This document shows, in pieces, positions 52,017-64,000 of a stretch of 64,000 nt of DNA. The notes below the pieces were generated by a model. It had not been told where the DNA came from, ran no database searches, and saw only the letters and a program-made list of their open reading frames with translations. The stretch covers positions 52,838,042-52,902,041 of the forward strand of contig CM060734.1 of the NCBI GenBank assembly GCA_030704615.1, given 5' to 3'. Both the position numbers and the translations under genes were made by a program. The first letter of the stretch is position 1. Each line of letters begins with the position of its first letter. Source of the DNA: Takakia lepidozioides (taxonomy: Eukaryota; Streptophyta; Takakiopsida; Takakiales; Takakiaceae).

Positions 52017-53357
52017 TTGCTTGCAATGAAGACTGTGCAACAAATTCGTATGGTGCCTTCCCTCTTGTTTCTGATTTTCTTAGTAGGGAGTGTGCAAGCT
52101 GCAAGAGAAGATGTGGCATGGGCAAGTGGGTATGGTAATCTAAAGTACTTCGATGCTAAACACCCGTTCTTGTACCATCCTCCTCCGTTTGGAAGTTTTG
52201 GACATTTCGGAGGTTATCCCGGTTTGTTTCCCGGCGGCAGCGGTCCAGGATTTCCCAGTGGTGGCTTTCCATTATATCCCAGCGGTGGCTTTCCATCATA
52301 TCCCAGTGGCGGCTTTCCATCATATCCCAGTGGCGGCTTTTCAGGATATCCCAGTGGTGGCTTTCCATCATATCCCAGTGGTGACGTTCTAGGATTTCCC
52401 GGTGTGCCTCTTGCAGAAGTTGTGGCATCGGCAAGTGGGTATGGTCATCTGAAGTACTTCGACGCTAAACACCCATTCCTGTACCATCCTCCTCCGTTTG
52501 GAAGTTTTGGACATTTCGGAGGTTATCCCGGTTTGTTTCCCGGCGGCAGCAGTCCAGGATATCCCGGTTTGTTTCCCGGTGGTAGCAGTCCAGGATATCC
52601 CAGTGGCGGCTTTCCATCATATCCCAGTGGCGGCTTTTCAGGATATCCTAGTGGTGGCTCTCCATCATATCCAAGTGGCGGCTTTTCAGGATATCCTAGT
52701 GGTGGCTTTCCATCATATCCCAGTGGTGGCGTTCTAGGATTTCCCGGTGTGCCTCTTGCAAAAGCTGTGGCATCGGCAAGTGGGTATGGTCATCTAAAGT
52801 ACTTCGATGCTAAACACCCATTCCTGTACCATCCTCCTCCGTTTGGAAGTTTTGGACATTTCGGAGGTTATCCCGGTTTGTTTCCCGGCGGCAGCAGTCC
52901 GGGATTTCCCAATACTGGCTTTCCATTATACCCCAGTGGCGGCTTTCCATCATATCTCAGTGGCGGCTTTTCAGGATATCCCAGTGGTGGCTTTCCATCA
53001 TATCCCAGTGGTGGCGTTCTAGGATTTCCCGGTGTGCCTCTTGCAGAAGCTGTGGCATCGGCAAGTGGGTATGGTAATTTGAAGTACTTCGACGCTAAAC
53101 ACCCATTCCTGTACCATCCTCCTCCGTTTGGAAGTTTTGGACATTTCGGAGGTTACCCCGGTTTGTTTCCTGGCGGCAGCGGTCCAGGATTTCCCAGTGC
53201 CGGCTTTCCATCATATCCCAGTGGCAGCTTCCCATCATATCCCAGTGGCAGCTTTCCATCATATCCCAGTGGCAACTTTCCATCATATCCCAGTGGCGGC
53301 TTTCCAGGATATCCTAGTGGTGGTATTCTAGGATTTCCCGGTGTGCCTGCTCCATGA
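52017..53357 (+). CDS. Secreted Gly/Pro/Tyr-rich repeat protein, right copy, 446 aa
   Basis: Probably an extracellular or cell-wall structural protein; no named family is recognised. N-terminal signal peptide, likely cut after VQA (about residue 29); the second Met (MKTVQQIR) may be the real start. Four copies of a roughly 40-residue module (SGYG(N/H)LKYFDAKHPFLY, then HPPPFGSFGHFGGYPGLF) alternate with runs of five-residue (F/Y)(P)SGG repeats and a GFPGVPLAE-type closer. Rich in Tyr, Phe, Gly, Pro and Ser with few Cys, like self-assembling or cross-linked wall proteins. Single exon. It shares a palindromic promoter region with the divergent left copy. Confidence 0.8.
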   Translation: MLAMKTVQQIRMVPSLLFLIFLVGSVQAAREDVAWASGYGNLKYFDAKHPFLYHPPPFGSFGHFGGYPGLFPGGSGPGFPSGGFPLYPSGGFPSYPSGGFPSYPSGGFSGYPSGGFPSYPSGDVLGFPGVPLAEVVASASGYGHLKYFDAKHPFLYHPPPFGSFGHFGGYPGLFPGGSSPGYPGLFPGGSSPGYPSGGFPSYPSGGFSGYPSGGSPSYPSGGFSGYPSGGFPSYPSGGVLGFPGVPLAKAVASASGYGHLKYFDAKHPFLYHPPPFGSFGHFGGYPGLFPGGSSPGFPNTGFPLYPSGGFPSYLSGGFSGYPSGGFPSYPSGGVLGFPGVPLAEAVASASGYGNLKYFDAKHPFLYHPPPFGSFGHFGGYPGLFPGGSGPGFPSAGFPSYPSGSFPSYPSGSFPSYPSGNFPSYPSGGFPGYPSGGILGFPGVPAP

Positions 53358-54978
53358 GCTGTGACATGTGCAAGTACTGGTTATGGTAATGAGGTTTATT
53401 GCGTTACTACATATCCATAGTACCATTCTCCTCAGTTAGAAACTATGGCATGGGCAAGTGGTCATGGTTGTCCATGATTTTCCAGTAGAAGGACTAGGAT
53501 GGATTCCATATCAGACCCTTCAAGGCTGCAAGATTGCTTAGTCACAGAAGTGTAGCAAGCTGAAATACTGAAAGTTTTTTTTGTCTTGTATGTCAGCCAT
53601 TTCATTTGAATCAAATCAAGAATTGTCATGGACTGAGTTTTCTTTCTGATTGTTGACAATGGTCATTGGTATGGATCACTTGTTTAACTAAACTTCTACT
53701 TAAAAATGGATAGTATTCAGACGTGCAGAGGCTGAAGCATGATTGTATAGTGAGTTTGCCCACAAAGTTATTTTGCATAGAAGGCCCTGAGTCAGTAGCT
53801 TGACTCTGGTGGTAAGGCAGGGCCACTGGATCTTTATCTTCACCCTTTTCCAACACATTGTTCAGTAACCTGTGCAGCAGAGGATGGGCCCATCCTACTT
53901 TTCAACAGGAATGTATGGCATGTTTGACAAGCAAGACCAACTTGCTTGACTCCCACGGCTGACAATGGAAGCCCATCACCTTGAGAGTCCCCATCCATGT
54001 CAGTATCACTGACCCCTGTTTTCGGATCTACTGCAACAATTTTACAGATGAGAGTAGCAGTGAGGAAAAAATTTGCACCTCTGCTTATAATCTAGGTCTG
54101 GCTTTTCATCATCTGTGTTAGAATTAAGGTTGAGAGCATTAGGGTAGTTGGTTGGTGTTACGGCAACAATTTCTCCTGCAGGCAACAGTCTTCACAGACA
54201 CAGCAAAAAAGATGGTGCCACACTAGAGAAGAACAACCCAATGTTCATATGATTTGCCCACTGCTAGGTCAGACAAAAGATTGTTGAAAACCAGCTCTTA
54301 GTCATACATGCATTCTCGTTTCTACGCACTTAGCAGTCCCGATGTAACTTGACATCTGCACAAGCATCAGTCAAAGACATTCCGCTGGCTTTCTAAGAAC
54401 CTCTTTCCCCTCAGCTATATCTGTTCCTGGCAATCTGTCTGATTCTTGCAGCCGCGTGAAATTAAGACTGAAAAAGAAAACAGAAGGAACTAAGGCCTCA
54501 GCAAACCATATATTGCAGCAATGACACAGCCAGAAATGTTCCATTATGAAGCAACATCTAAACTTCATCATGTTCAAGTTGATGACATCATTGAGATGTC
54601 ATCCCTATGTTCCCGATATATAGAAGCTCATCCCACGTCCTCTACTATTTCAATAAACCATGTCAGCAATAGAGCCTACAGAAGAACAAATAATCTGACC
54701 ATCACATGCCTGTCCTCTAAATGCCTAAGGGAAAGAAAAGAAATATGACAAGACTTCGCAACATGAGTAGAAAAAAAAAGTCTATCTGCCTAATAATGTT
54801 GGGTTGCATTTGATAAGTTGCGTCCCTATCTTTCTGGCCTTACACTCACCGGTATTCTTAACGCCTAGATTCCAACCACCAAACAATCATATCCACATTG
54901 AGCATCTTTTGAACAGCTTTCCACCCCCAATCCAAAGGTCTATGCCAATGGTTCATTCCTGCAACACCCAAGCTCTAT

Positions 54979-56590
54979 TCAAGCTGTAACAGGGTCTGCT
55001 TGAGGGGGGGTCTCAGGTGTAGCTGGGGCTGCACTTGGGGGGGTCGCTGCAGGCACAGTGGATTTTGCACCATTTGCTGTCGTCGGAGTGACTGAGGGTG
55101 CTGGAGTTGCTGGCGGAGGAGGGGGGGGCAGCATGTGGGCCGGAGGATTATGCTTCAGCTTCAGAAGGACCTGCCGCATGCGGCCTAAATCAGTAGGCTT
55201 CCCAGGCTTGGGACCCTTGTTGGCCACCACACCAATTTTCTTGTCCTTATCTTTGCCACGGCCCTTCACCTCTAGTGATGCCGGCAGTTCATTGGGAATC
55301 AGCTCTGTCACTGCCTTCCAGTACGCCTTGTCTGCATTTTTGTGGAAGTTCTCCTGATTTGCTAGAAAAACCTGCCCAATAGACAGCATGGCCATTAAGT
55401 TCAGTCTTGGGCAGAAGGTAGTGAGACCTGCTGCCCTAATTGATGTCGTGTTTTGAAAGCATGAATTTCAAGACCGTAAGGGATTACTCTTACAATCGAC
55501 AGTGACTACGGAACAATACTGACCTTCTCTTTTTCGCGGTTGTTCTTCACTTGAGATTCTCGGTTGACCTGGCGCTTTGCTATGTGATCAGACTTGTAGT
55601 CATCTGCATCATCGACAATTTGCTGGAGCTTCTGTCTCTCGGATCGCTCCTTTTCTTCAAGGCGAAGAGCATTCTGACTGCAATGACACCTCCAGGTCAG
55701 AGGCAATGGCCGATCTCATGACACATACAAAGGAAAAAGTCGGGCCAGCCACCCAAAGAAAGGCTTCACTTAATCATATACAAGACAAGTACAAAGAGGA
55801 GAACAGAACATGCTTAAGATCCTCCTTCAACTTCTTCTTTCATCAAGAACACCTGCCTTTTGCAGCTGGCACGTAATTGCAAGAGAATAATGGCATCAAC
55901 AAGTGGCAAAGGTATGCTTTGTGCACAGCAACTGAAAATGTGACAGAGAAGACATGACTATCAAACAATATCATAACCTAGACTGGTAAAGCCTCAGAAT
56001 GCAGCTAAAGAATACTTTTCTGTGGACGTTTCTGTTTGAGGTTAAGAAGGACAGTACCGCTTCCATTCTCGCAGGATCAGACCTTCCTCTGCCTGCATCT
56101 CATCGGGCGGGGGTAGAACGGCTCCGTTGCTTTCAGTAGGTACCTCTTGCGCAAAAAAGTCTTCATCAAGTTCCTTTCCACCATAGCCTGTTCCATTCAG
56201 ATTGTTAGGAGCCGAGTACTGCTGTGCAGAGTAATCGGGAGCTGAGTAATCTGCACTCTGCGGGAAAGCGGACTCAGAATCCGCGTCAAAAGAGTGGGTG
56301 TAAGGGGGAGGGATTTCAACACCCTGAACAGACTCATCGTCATACTGGTGTTCATAGATTGGTGGCGGGTGCTCATAACCATTAGACGCTGCCTTGAAAT
56401 CATCAAAAGAGTCCTTGCTCTCATCATCGTGTTGGAAATGGTCTGCCGAGAAATCATCCGGAGCGCGGAAGGAGCTATCAAAGCGCGCCGAAGGCATGCG
56501 CGGATCAAAGCTGTTGAACTCATTTTCAAACGGCCGGAGAGATCCGCCTGCCAAATCCTCTCCACCACCAGAGTACGCATCATACGCCAT
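54979..56590 (-). CDS. CLC: Clathrin light chain, 359 aa, three exons
   Basis: Regulatory subunit that binds the clathrin heavy chain hub and tunes coat assembly at the trans-Golgi and plasma membrane. Exons on the minus strand: 56590-56058, 55677-55524, 55371-54979, with GT-AG introns and junctions in phase. Residues 1-175 are an acidic disordered region ([14 protein letters not shown], several PPPY-like motifs). The conserved heavy-chain-binding coiled coil starts at [20 protein letters not shown] (about 172) and runs to NNREKEK. The third exon carries [20 protein letters not shown] and [20 protein letters not shown], both hallmarks of plant light chains, then a Pro/Ala tail. MAYDAYSGG was chosen as start; an in-frame upstream ATG at 56701 is less likely. 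Confidence 0.95.
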
Positions 56591-58594
56591 CCCGCCTAAA
56601 TCCCCGCCCGATCTGCCTCGCTCCCCTCTCCGACCCTTGCCTCCAAGCGTCCCCGACCCTGCCAGACAGAAACCAAACGCTTTACACCAAAGATGCCTCA
56701 CGAATCACTCATTCCCACGCCAACAAACATCCCCTAACCACACCTGCTCCAGCCTCCAGACGAGAACGAGAGCGACAGTGCAGCTTCACATTTGCCGAGG
56801 CTATGGCGCGCGAGCTCCCCCAACACTCTGCGCAGAGGTGCGAGACGCAACAGCGAATTATTTGCCAGATGAGAATCTAATACGAATATCCACTTCCGTT
56901 ACCAGATGCCGCATCCAAGTGAAGCACCAGGCGGACAACGTCGATAGAAATCTAAGAGAATATCCACTCCAGATACCGGATGCCACATCCAGAGCGAATT
57001 ATTTGGCAGAAAGTCAATAATTCTTTCATGCCCCCATAAGCCCTAGAAATACCCCTCTTACCGAATTATGGGATGCCATTTCTTCCTAATTGCAATTTTC
57101 TATCCATCCGAGGAGTCCCTTGTACCACATATTATGCGGTATCTCATGCGTGATGCTTACGGATGAACGTACACGGGAAACAATGGATGCAATATGGTTT
57201 CATCCGCGTCCTGGACACATCGTCTTCCTCGGGTTGCCTCTCTCTGTCGTTCTCTCGTCACTGTGTCTGAAAGCTCTACTGAATTTTCTTCCAGGAGTGC
57301 GAACCTGTTTTTTTTCTGGGAAGAAAACCACACTACGTGTCGATCTCTCGTCTCTCAATCGTCCTGTCTGTCTCTCACATACGTTTCTGTGTGAAAGTTA
57401 ATTTCGATGCGGTTTTTGTAGTGCTAGATGATGTGAATGTGTCATCTCCTATCAATTGTCATTTCTTGATCTGTTCTACCACCGGCCATATTCTTGGAAC
57501 TTCTTAGGAGGGGATTATAAGGCAGGAAGTCAGTTGTTGTGCAGCTTGTATGTGACGATAAGATGCGAAGCAGTGTTCTGCTGAGACAGATCACTGTATA
57601 ACCTGCTGCTCCGGACGATACAGACTCATTTATGTAAGACCTGATGTGTGTGTAATAAGTTGACTTGCTGCAATGTGATTACCTTGGTGGGCCTGGCAAG
57701 AATTGCGCAGATAAAATGTGAGAGATGTTCTTGGGTGCTTTTGATTACTCTGCAGTGAATGATGACCACTACTTTGTTCACAAAACAGATGTTTGCACGA
57801 GGATCTCAATACACCAATGCAACCAATACTTCTGTAATACCTCCTTGCTAGTGAAGACTCATTAAATGGCGAGAGATGTGGAAGGCCAGCAGCTGTTTCA
57901 GTCCAGTTGTACAATTTTCAATACTGACGATGTCCAGCTGAAGTAAGGAGAGTTGCAACCAAGGTCTCAGAACTTCAAAAACTCCTAGTTGCAGCACGAC
58001 CCACTTCCGCGCCCATCTCTGGCATACATTTCAATTGCCCAAGCTATAGGAGTTGAAGTAGTCCAGGCGACCTCCAGGTGCAACCAAAGCAACCGTGAGG
58101 AGTAGCTTAACTGATTCGTCAGCATCACAAAGACTCTCCATGGCATATTAAGGCAGATCCGACCCAACCTGCTAGAAATTCACAACGAAGCCCAGAAAAT
58201 TGGGTCAAGCAAGCTTCCGTCTTCGAAACCTCATGCATCCCCTTCATATCACATCCGAGGCACTAATTAGAAAGAGAAGGTGGTGAATCTTCCAAGTGTC
58301 ACGGCCCCCTTCGGATAAGGGGCTCATCCATCAAATTGATTGGTCTCGGCATTTGAAGCTCTGTGTGATAGCCAACAGCAGAGCAGGGATTCAGCCCGTC
58401 ACCTGGGTTAAGACCTCGGCTCTTTCCGGACGATGCTTTCTGTGGAGATTCGAAGTTGTGGGTTCTCTGATTCTTGGTAGAAACAATCTCAGTTTTGGGA
58501 GTTTATTGAGAGAGTCTCTAACTCATCTACCTGCCCACCTACCTCATTGGGATTTCTTTAAGAAAGAAGAGAGAGATTAGGGGGAGAGAACACA
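56591..58594. other. Intergenic region between divergent CLC and GC1-like genes
   Basis: Should hold both promoters and 5' untranslated regions. About 56850-57010 has an imperfect duplication (AATATCCACT...ATGCC(A/G)CATCCA twice, GCGAATTATTTG twice). No gene seen. Confidence 0.5.
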
Positions 58595-61500
58595 ATGCAA
58601 GAATTGCTGTCGTGTGCTCTCGCTCAGTCAGCTGTTGTGGCGACAGTGAGCTTCCAAAATTCTTCGACAAGTTCTTTAAACGGGTCTGTAATGTGTGCCC
58701 CGGCTAGCCATGGAACAGACGGCTTTCTCTCAGTCGCTGGGCTGAATTCCTCGCGATCCAGTCTTTTTGGTGATGCACGCTGGCTTTCTTCCAAATATCT
58801 CAGTCAGGTGAGACCTACATTTACTCAGCGAATTTCGTGGAAGTGATCCACAATTCCCTCCTGCCTACCAATCACTGGGTTTCTTCCCTCACCTCCATCT
58901 CTGCTCCCGTGGCGGATGTGAGTTTCATTTTCACATGGCACCTGGTATCTCTCTATCAAATGTAGGTATGCGGAATTAGTCCAAATCATTCTCAAGGATC
59001 AGGCGATAGGAATGGAGCAGAGTTCGAGGATTCAGACGGGTCCTTGGGAAAACTTCCAGGGGAACATTTCTATTCATCGTTATGTGCCCTGGCGCCCACC
59101 AGTGGACATGTGCAGAGCATGACGAGTGGGACAGGGGGGACTAGGAAAGCATCGTGTGCCTCAACCGGGTCGCTGAACAGTTCCTGCAACTTGTTAACTT
59201 GTTTTAACCGTGATTGGCATTCATAGTTCTTTCCCCATTGTATATTTTGCCAATTTTGCACAGCGTGAGATGTATGCTCAATGGACATGCGCAAAAAGTG
59301 CAAATTTATTTTTGCTAAGCCGTCTATGCCATGCTTTTAAGGATGTGTTAACTTCATTTCAACCTGTTTTTGGCTTGTGTAGCGAAGTAGTGTCTCTCAG
59401 AGTGGAAGCCGGGGCCTTGTTTGTAATGCAGCCGCTGGAGAAGAGAGCAAAAGCTCCAATGTATGGCATCTGTCTCCTAGATTTCTGCTACCAGTTTTGC
59501 ATTGTTTCCTGTTTTCTGTCTGTTCCAGCAATGTTTGCAAAATTTAGACACATGTGGATTGCAAAGAGGATACTGGCAGAAAGCAGGTGTACTTGAGCGG
59601 AGGAGAGAGGGTTGAGGTTTAAACGAATGCACTGGAGTTGTTGCAGAAAGATAAGATGATTGTGGCAATTACAGGAGCAACAGGTTTCATAGGTTCAAGG
59701 CTGGTTCAAAAACTTCTTGCTGGTATGTGCCCAGTTAATTATGCATATGGGGGGATCCAGATGATCATTGGTTGTATTCTTCACAGATCTAGCAAAAAGG
59801 ACCCCTCACTCTCCACACCAAATATGATTTTTATGATGCAGATGGACATAAAGTTCGAATACTCACACGTTCAGCGTCCAGGGCTCGTTCTGTATTTCCT
59901 GGTAAGAGAAAAATTTCTGCTTTACACCAAATTGCCAACAAATTTATGTCTGCTTGAATCTCAACCTTAGCGCGAGGACTGACTAGAAGGGGTGAGGCAA
60001 CTGGCTTTCATTTGTCATAAACCCTCGAAGTTATGCTGTGTTCTGATTAAGCACAAAGTAACTGGACGATGCTCACCCTGAGTATGGAAGGTGCAAATGA
60101 TTGGAGTTGAGCAAAATGTACGACCACGTTTAAGAGTTTCCATTGCTCCAATCGCTGGCATGTTGACAGTAACCTGTAGGTGTCACACAACTTCTTGCAG
60201 CCCTAATTGGTGGGGCCAGCACTTTAATCACTGTGAGAGAAAAAAAGGGGCTGATAGTTTCTGTGGCCTGCAAATGCAGAGAGAAAATATCCAGGTGTGG
60301 TGGTTGCAGAGGAAGGGGAATGGTCGCAGCTCATTCAAGGTGCAACAGGCGTGGTCAACCTAGCTGGCCTTCCCATCAGTACACGCTGGACTCCTCAGGT
60401 CTATTTAATGTTCTCTCTTGTCCCTCTCCCCCCCACACAAAGTACTCTTCAGTATGGTGGGCATTTGCTGTGCACTTGTTCAAAGTCCTTGCATGATCTA
60501 AGTACTACTATTGTACTTAGAGCACAAATTCGAGTGTAAGGTTGAATCCTGAGCACCTCTGTGGATGTTATGTGGCAGGTGAAACAAGACATAAAGAACA
60601 GCAGAGTAGGAGTGACTGACAAGGTAAATTGCATCTCTTCTTATGCAAGTGGACATAGTTTTAGTCCCAACGGAGTAAGGGCTACATCCTTGTCAAGAGG
60701 TTGTCTGGAACACACTGCCCTTGACTCGTTCTTCTTCGTTTCTCTGTGTTTGTTATATCTGTCAAAACACTGTTGGCCATTCATTTCTCATCATATGCCT
60801 GTCCACCCTGCCACTACTCAGCAAGAATAAATGAAGGAAGGTAGAGGGGCGCATCTATGAGTGAGTCTACCTGGGCTTCCTGGTTGCACTGCTCAGTAAC
60901 TTGCCATTGGGTTGGACCCAGGTTGTGAAGGCAATCAATGCTGTGCCCGAGGAATTGCGGCCCAGAGTTCTTGTCAGCTCCACAGCTGTGGGGTACTATG
61001 GTGAGTGTCCGCTATTTGGGATGTCCCAAGTCGGATGCCTTACAGTTGCATCCAAAAGCCTGATACATGTGAACTTAATGGCATCTTTATAGTAACATGC
61101 AGCTGTGGTGAGGAACTTGGGTCCAGCAGTTATTTTCTGATGAGCATTCAATGCCACCTAGAAAGTTTGCATCAACAGAGGTTCTTTATGGCATGGCAGG
61201 CACAAGCGAGACATCTGCTTTTGATGAGACTAGTCCATCAGGAAAGGACTATCTTGCTGAGGTGAGACTCCTCCTAACAGGTTGGGAGGTTGGGAGAGAA
61301 AGTTGGATTGGAAAAGGAACCCAATGCTAGGAGAGAGGAGGAGAGAGGAGGCAGGGACACAAGAAATGAATGTGGAAAAAGAGGTCCTTCTGTTATGTCA
61401 TGGGTGTAGGAAGAAGGTATTGTGATTGTGCTGAATAATTAGGTTTGTGTGAAGGTCATCTGCTTAAGGGTGTGTAGTACCTACGCTGCTCAAGTAGCCA

Positions 61501-62819
61501 TGAAACAACTTTTCAGTCTTTCTACTGGAGGCACCACTAGAGTAGAAGGACGTGCCCCCACACAGAAGCTAACTAAGCTCTCCAGTGCATGATGGAAGAT
61601 TGCATCTCTTTTACATGTAAGCAGGCACGTCTGCTTAGAGCATGCGTTGCTGCAGACACCACAAGAGTGAAAATCCTCAATGGCCATGCATGGACAATGG
61701 GACAGGTGTGCAGAGAGTGGGAAGCCAAAGCTCAGGGCCTCACCGGCAGCACCAGGCTAGTTCTCATTCGCATTGGCGTTGTGCTTGGCAAAGATGGTGG
61801 CGCCCTAGGCATGTATCTTGCAATTCCCTTTCAGTTTTTGTTTCCAAGCTTCTCAGGTGTGCACGATTGGGACTTCTTGGTTGCCAGTTATTGGGGACAT
61901 CCAGAAAACCCAGGCACACAAATGTGTAGGTTACTGGGCAATTCCGTGCAATAGTGAGCGAGAACACCTTTTTTGGGGGGGCATTTTTGATTGGTCCAAA
62001 TTTTGGCGGGGGGAATCAGAGATTCGGTCACAAAATGCCCACCACATTCTGATTAGTAAACAGATATGAAAGCCTTGTGATATAGAATGCAAGACATTTT
62101 TTGTGTTGACATGAGACTGACTTAAACTCTTTGCATTCATTCCCTCCAAACAGAAAAAAGGAAAACAATGAGATTCAATCTCAAGTCGTAAGTCTTAAGT
62201 GGGGAGATTTCTTCAGCTCCCTTAGGTTCTGTGTCTCTCTCTCTCTTGCTTTCTTATTGTGTTCTGGAGTCTTCTGTGGTTGGATGCAAAAACTTTGTCT
62301 TGTCTGAGTCTTCCTGTGTTGACATAGAAGCTTATTATGTTTTCATCCTCTGTTGGGAACTGATGCATATTAGTCGGGAGTTATAGTAGGTGGTCACTGT
62401 TATACAAGCTAGCTGATTTGTCTGGTACTCTTAGATCACGAAGTTATGAGACAGCATTCTTTCTGGTTAATTCTTTCTTGTGACCATCCTTGAAGTTCGT
62501 CCTGTTCTCATTGAAAGCTCTTTTTTTTCTTGATGTGTCATCTGATTTCATTTTTGGTTAGAGATTACTAGGCCTGCTCTCACATTGATCTATATAGTTT
62601 ATCATGGCTGCATGTATGATGGATAGGTGATTGATGTGGTACACCATATTTGTGATTGCGGGCGTGTCTGGCTCTGTATTGTTGTGGTCTTATCCTTCAT
62701 TTCAGCAACCTCTTCATGGGAGTTTTCGTTGATTTCCATGGCATGTTCGTGGTTGCAGCCCAGATGGTACCTATCTTCTCAATTTTTGCGGGTGGGCCGC
62801 TGGGCTCTGGAAAGCAATG
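58595..62819 (+). CDS. GC1: SDR39U1-type epimerase, chloroplast (GC1/SulA homologue), 3' end beyond window
   Basis: NAD(P)-binding short-chain reductase-like protein; the Arabidopsis homologue GIANT CHLOROPLAST 1 acts at the plastid inner envelope and affects chloroplast division. Supported exons: 58595-58807, 59383-59460, 59647-59722, 59842-59901, 60295-60398, 60579-60623, 60922-61000, 61200-61261, 61706-61808, 62759-62819, all in phase. The first two encode a Ser-rich transit peptide ending in VCNAAAGEES. Then come the Rossmann motif ITGATGFIGSRL, GVVNLAGLPISTRW, VLVSSTAVGYYG with the catalytic YxG region, CREWEAKAQGL, IRIGVVLGKDGGAL and FAGGPLGSGKQW. The intron after 61808 starts with GC, not GT. 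A possible extra exon near 58968-59105 is unresolved. The expected next exon (FSWIH-like) was not found before 64000. Confidence 0.9.
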
Positions 62820-64000
62820 GTCAGATCTCTCTCCTTCTCTCTCTTGTTAATGTTGGATAAAATATTTCAGGTGGAATAAAGTGATTTTTTCCTATGGATA
62901 TCCTGAAACTGACAATTAGACCCTTGCTGCAAAATGCATTCCCTGGCTTGGGCAAGGTGGGATTTATTGAGTGCCCATGTGCTGGTTTAAATTTAGGGTT
63001 TCAGAACCCTTACCCTGCAATTTAGTACTCATTTTCAAAAGTTGTTTGAGTACGAATGGTGGCTACCTGAAACTATAGACAAAGTGTCGGGCACACCGCT
63101 CACTAAGCTTTGCCTTCAAAAGGTTTTCAACAGGGCTATGGCCAGCAAGGCTTAAGTACAACCTTGCCATCATTGACTCCTAATGCAGTTATAGGGAAGC
63201 CATGGCTCATTTATTTACACGAACATGAAGTGACATCAGCACATTCATGTGCTTTGCAATTACTTGTTGTTGCGTGAACGGATGTGCGTCAAGGTTCTGT
63301 GCAATGTCACACCTTTACTATTATCTATGCAATCTTTCACTTGCTTAGATCTGCATGTTGGACAGCGATAGCAAGTGTGAAGACCTGGTACTCACCTTAC
63401 ACATCCTCACTACAGGCATTCTGTTGGATGTGGTGGTTTTTGGGACGGGTGCAGGTGAGGTTCCTTCACCTTTCATGGGTCTTCAAGTTATATGTGTAAG
63501 TTTTGCTACAGAGTACATTGGATAGATGATGGAAATCGCCTATCACATGAGGCATCCACTGCCAAGGACAAATGGTACAATGATTGACAACAGCCTTATG
63601 TTTCTGTGAGGGAAGTATTTTACGGAAGTAATCTACCCTTGGGATCTCATACCATAGGGTTCTGTAGACCCGTCTTGACTTGGATCAATCTCAGTTTACC
63701 GCCCAGGTGAGTGGTTTCATTTTGAATACTATGTTTGTTTTGTTTTAAGACATGGCAGTACACCCTGTTCGGGCTACGGTGGAAGAGCTGGATTTGTCGC
63801 AGTTTTGAGACATAATTTTCAGGGAAGTGTTTGTGTTGACGCTACTTTGATGAAACCATATCATCTCCTAGAGAAGTGCTATGCTCAGACATTTACTGTG
63901 GGCACAGATGTCTATGGTTTTAAGCAAGCACTGGTTTGCTTAAGTAAAGGCTAAGGCTGACGTGGAGGTCACTGACCTACAGTCCACATGCTAGCATGAA
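62820..64000 (+). other. Probable long intron and downstream part of the GC1-like gene
   Basis: Begins with a GT donor after TGG-split codon 62818-62819. The C-terminal third of the protein should follow, but no exon with its conserved words is visible, so it lies past the right edge or in diverged short exons. Nothing else is recognised. Confidence 0.5.

Larger units (their letters stand above)
51471..54750. repeat. Right arm of the giant inverted repeat
   Basis: Partner of 48198-51415, about 50 bases longer, mainly because of extra repeat units in the gene it carries (52017-53357). The outer edge lies 229 bases from the stop of the clathrin light chain gene, so the right arm adjoins that gene in what is probably the original arrangement. 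The 55-base centre (51416-51470) contains a further inverted copy of a short arm segment (the word AAGCTTAGGCTACAAGAG and its complement). Confidence 0.92.

Noticed and set aside
48198-54750. CRISPR or tandem array from the short repeats
   Set aside because: The repeats are in-frame codon repeats of a secreted protein, not spaced direct repeats.

Overview
The window reads as nuclear DNA of a streptophyte. It carries three intron-containing host genes of plant type: a remorin, a clathrin light chain and a chloroplast SDR39U1/GC1-type epimerase. They sit among plant-type Ty3/gypsy retrotransposons and small DNA transposons. A Ty3 element carrying a cytosine methyltransferase, together with the absence of any recognisable seed-plant element, makes a charophycean alga my best guess. 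That is inference: a bryophyte or lycophyte cannot be excluded from sequence alone.

Layout. 1-3030: 3' end of a decayed chromovirus (integrase plus chromodomain) and its LTR. 3631-4276: inverted-repeat element with coding-like cargo. 4368-5086: non-autonomous hAT element with an 8-bp target duplication. 5366-18630: complete 13.3-kb minus-strand Ty3 element with 1033-bp LTRs, a 5-bp target duplication, PBS, PPT, an extra ORF before gag and a 3.8-kb extra coding region after integrase. 18631-22336: mostly unassigned. 22337-24601 (-) and about 27184-34701 (+): two copies of another Ty3 lineage with order gag, CCHC, protease, m5C methyltransferase, RT, RNase H, integrase, PHD finger. The plus copy is long but broken. 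The minus copy is 5'-truncated but has an open integrase-PHD frame. 34622-35140: short direct repeats related to its 3' end. 35144-35767: displaced copy of the clathrin light chain last exon.

38539-43043 (-): six-exon remorin gene of 687 codons, every junction in phase. 43044-48197: gene-poor, with possible SINE heads, a tandem duplication and a lone promoter-like block. 48198-54750: a giant palindrome (arms about 3.2 kb) carrying two divergent copies of a secreted Gly/Pro/Tyr-rich repeat protein, one ended early by a nonsense codon. 54979-56590 (-): complete three-exon clathrin light chain gene. 58595 to beyond the edge (+): GC1-like gene with at least ten exons, one apparently ending in a GC donor.

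The most notable system is the methyltransferase/PHD retrotransposon. It appears to carry both a writer of DNA methylation and a histone reader in one polyprotein. The window also shows three Ty3 lineages with three different C-terminal additions: chromodomain, large extra ORF, and PHD finger.
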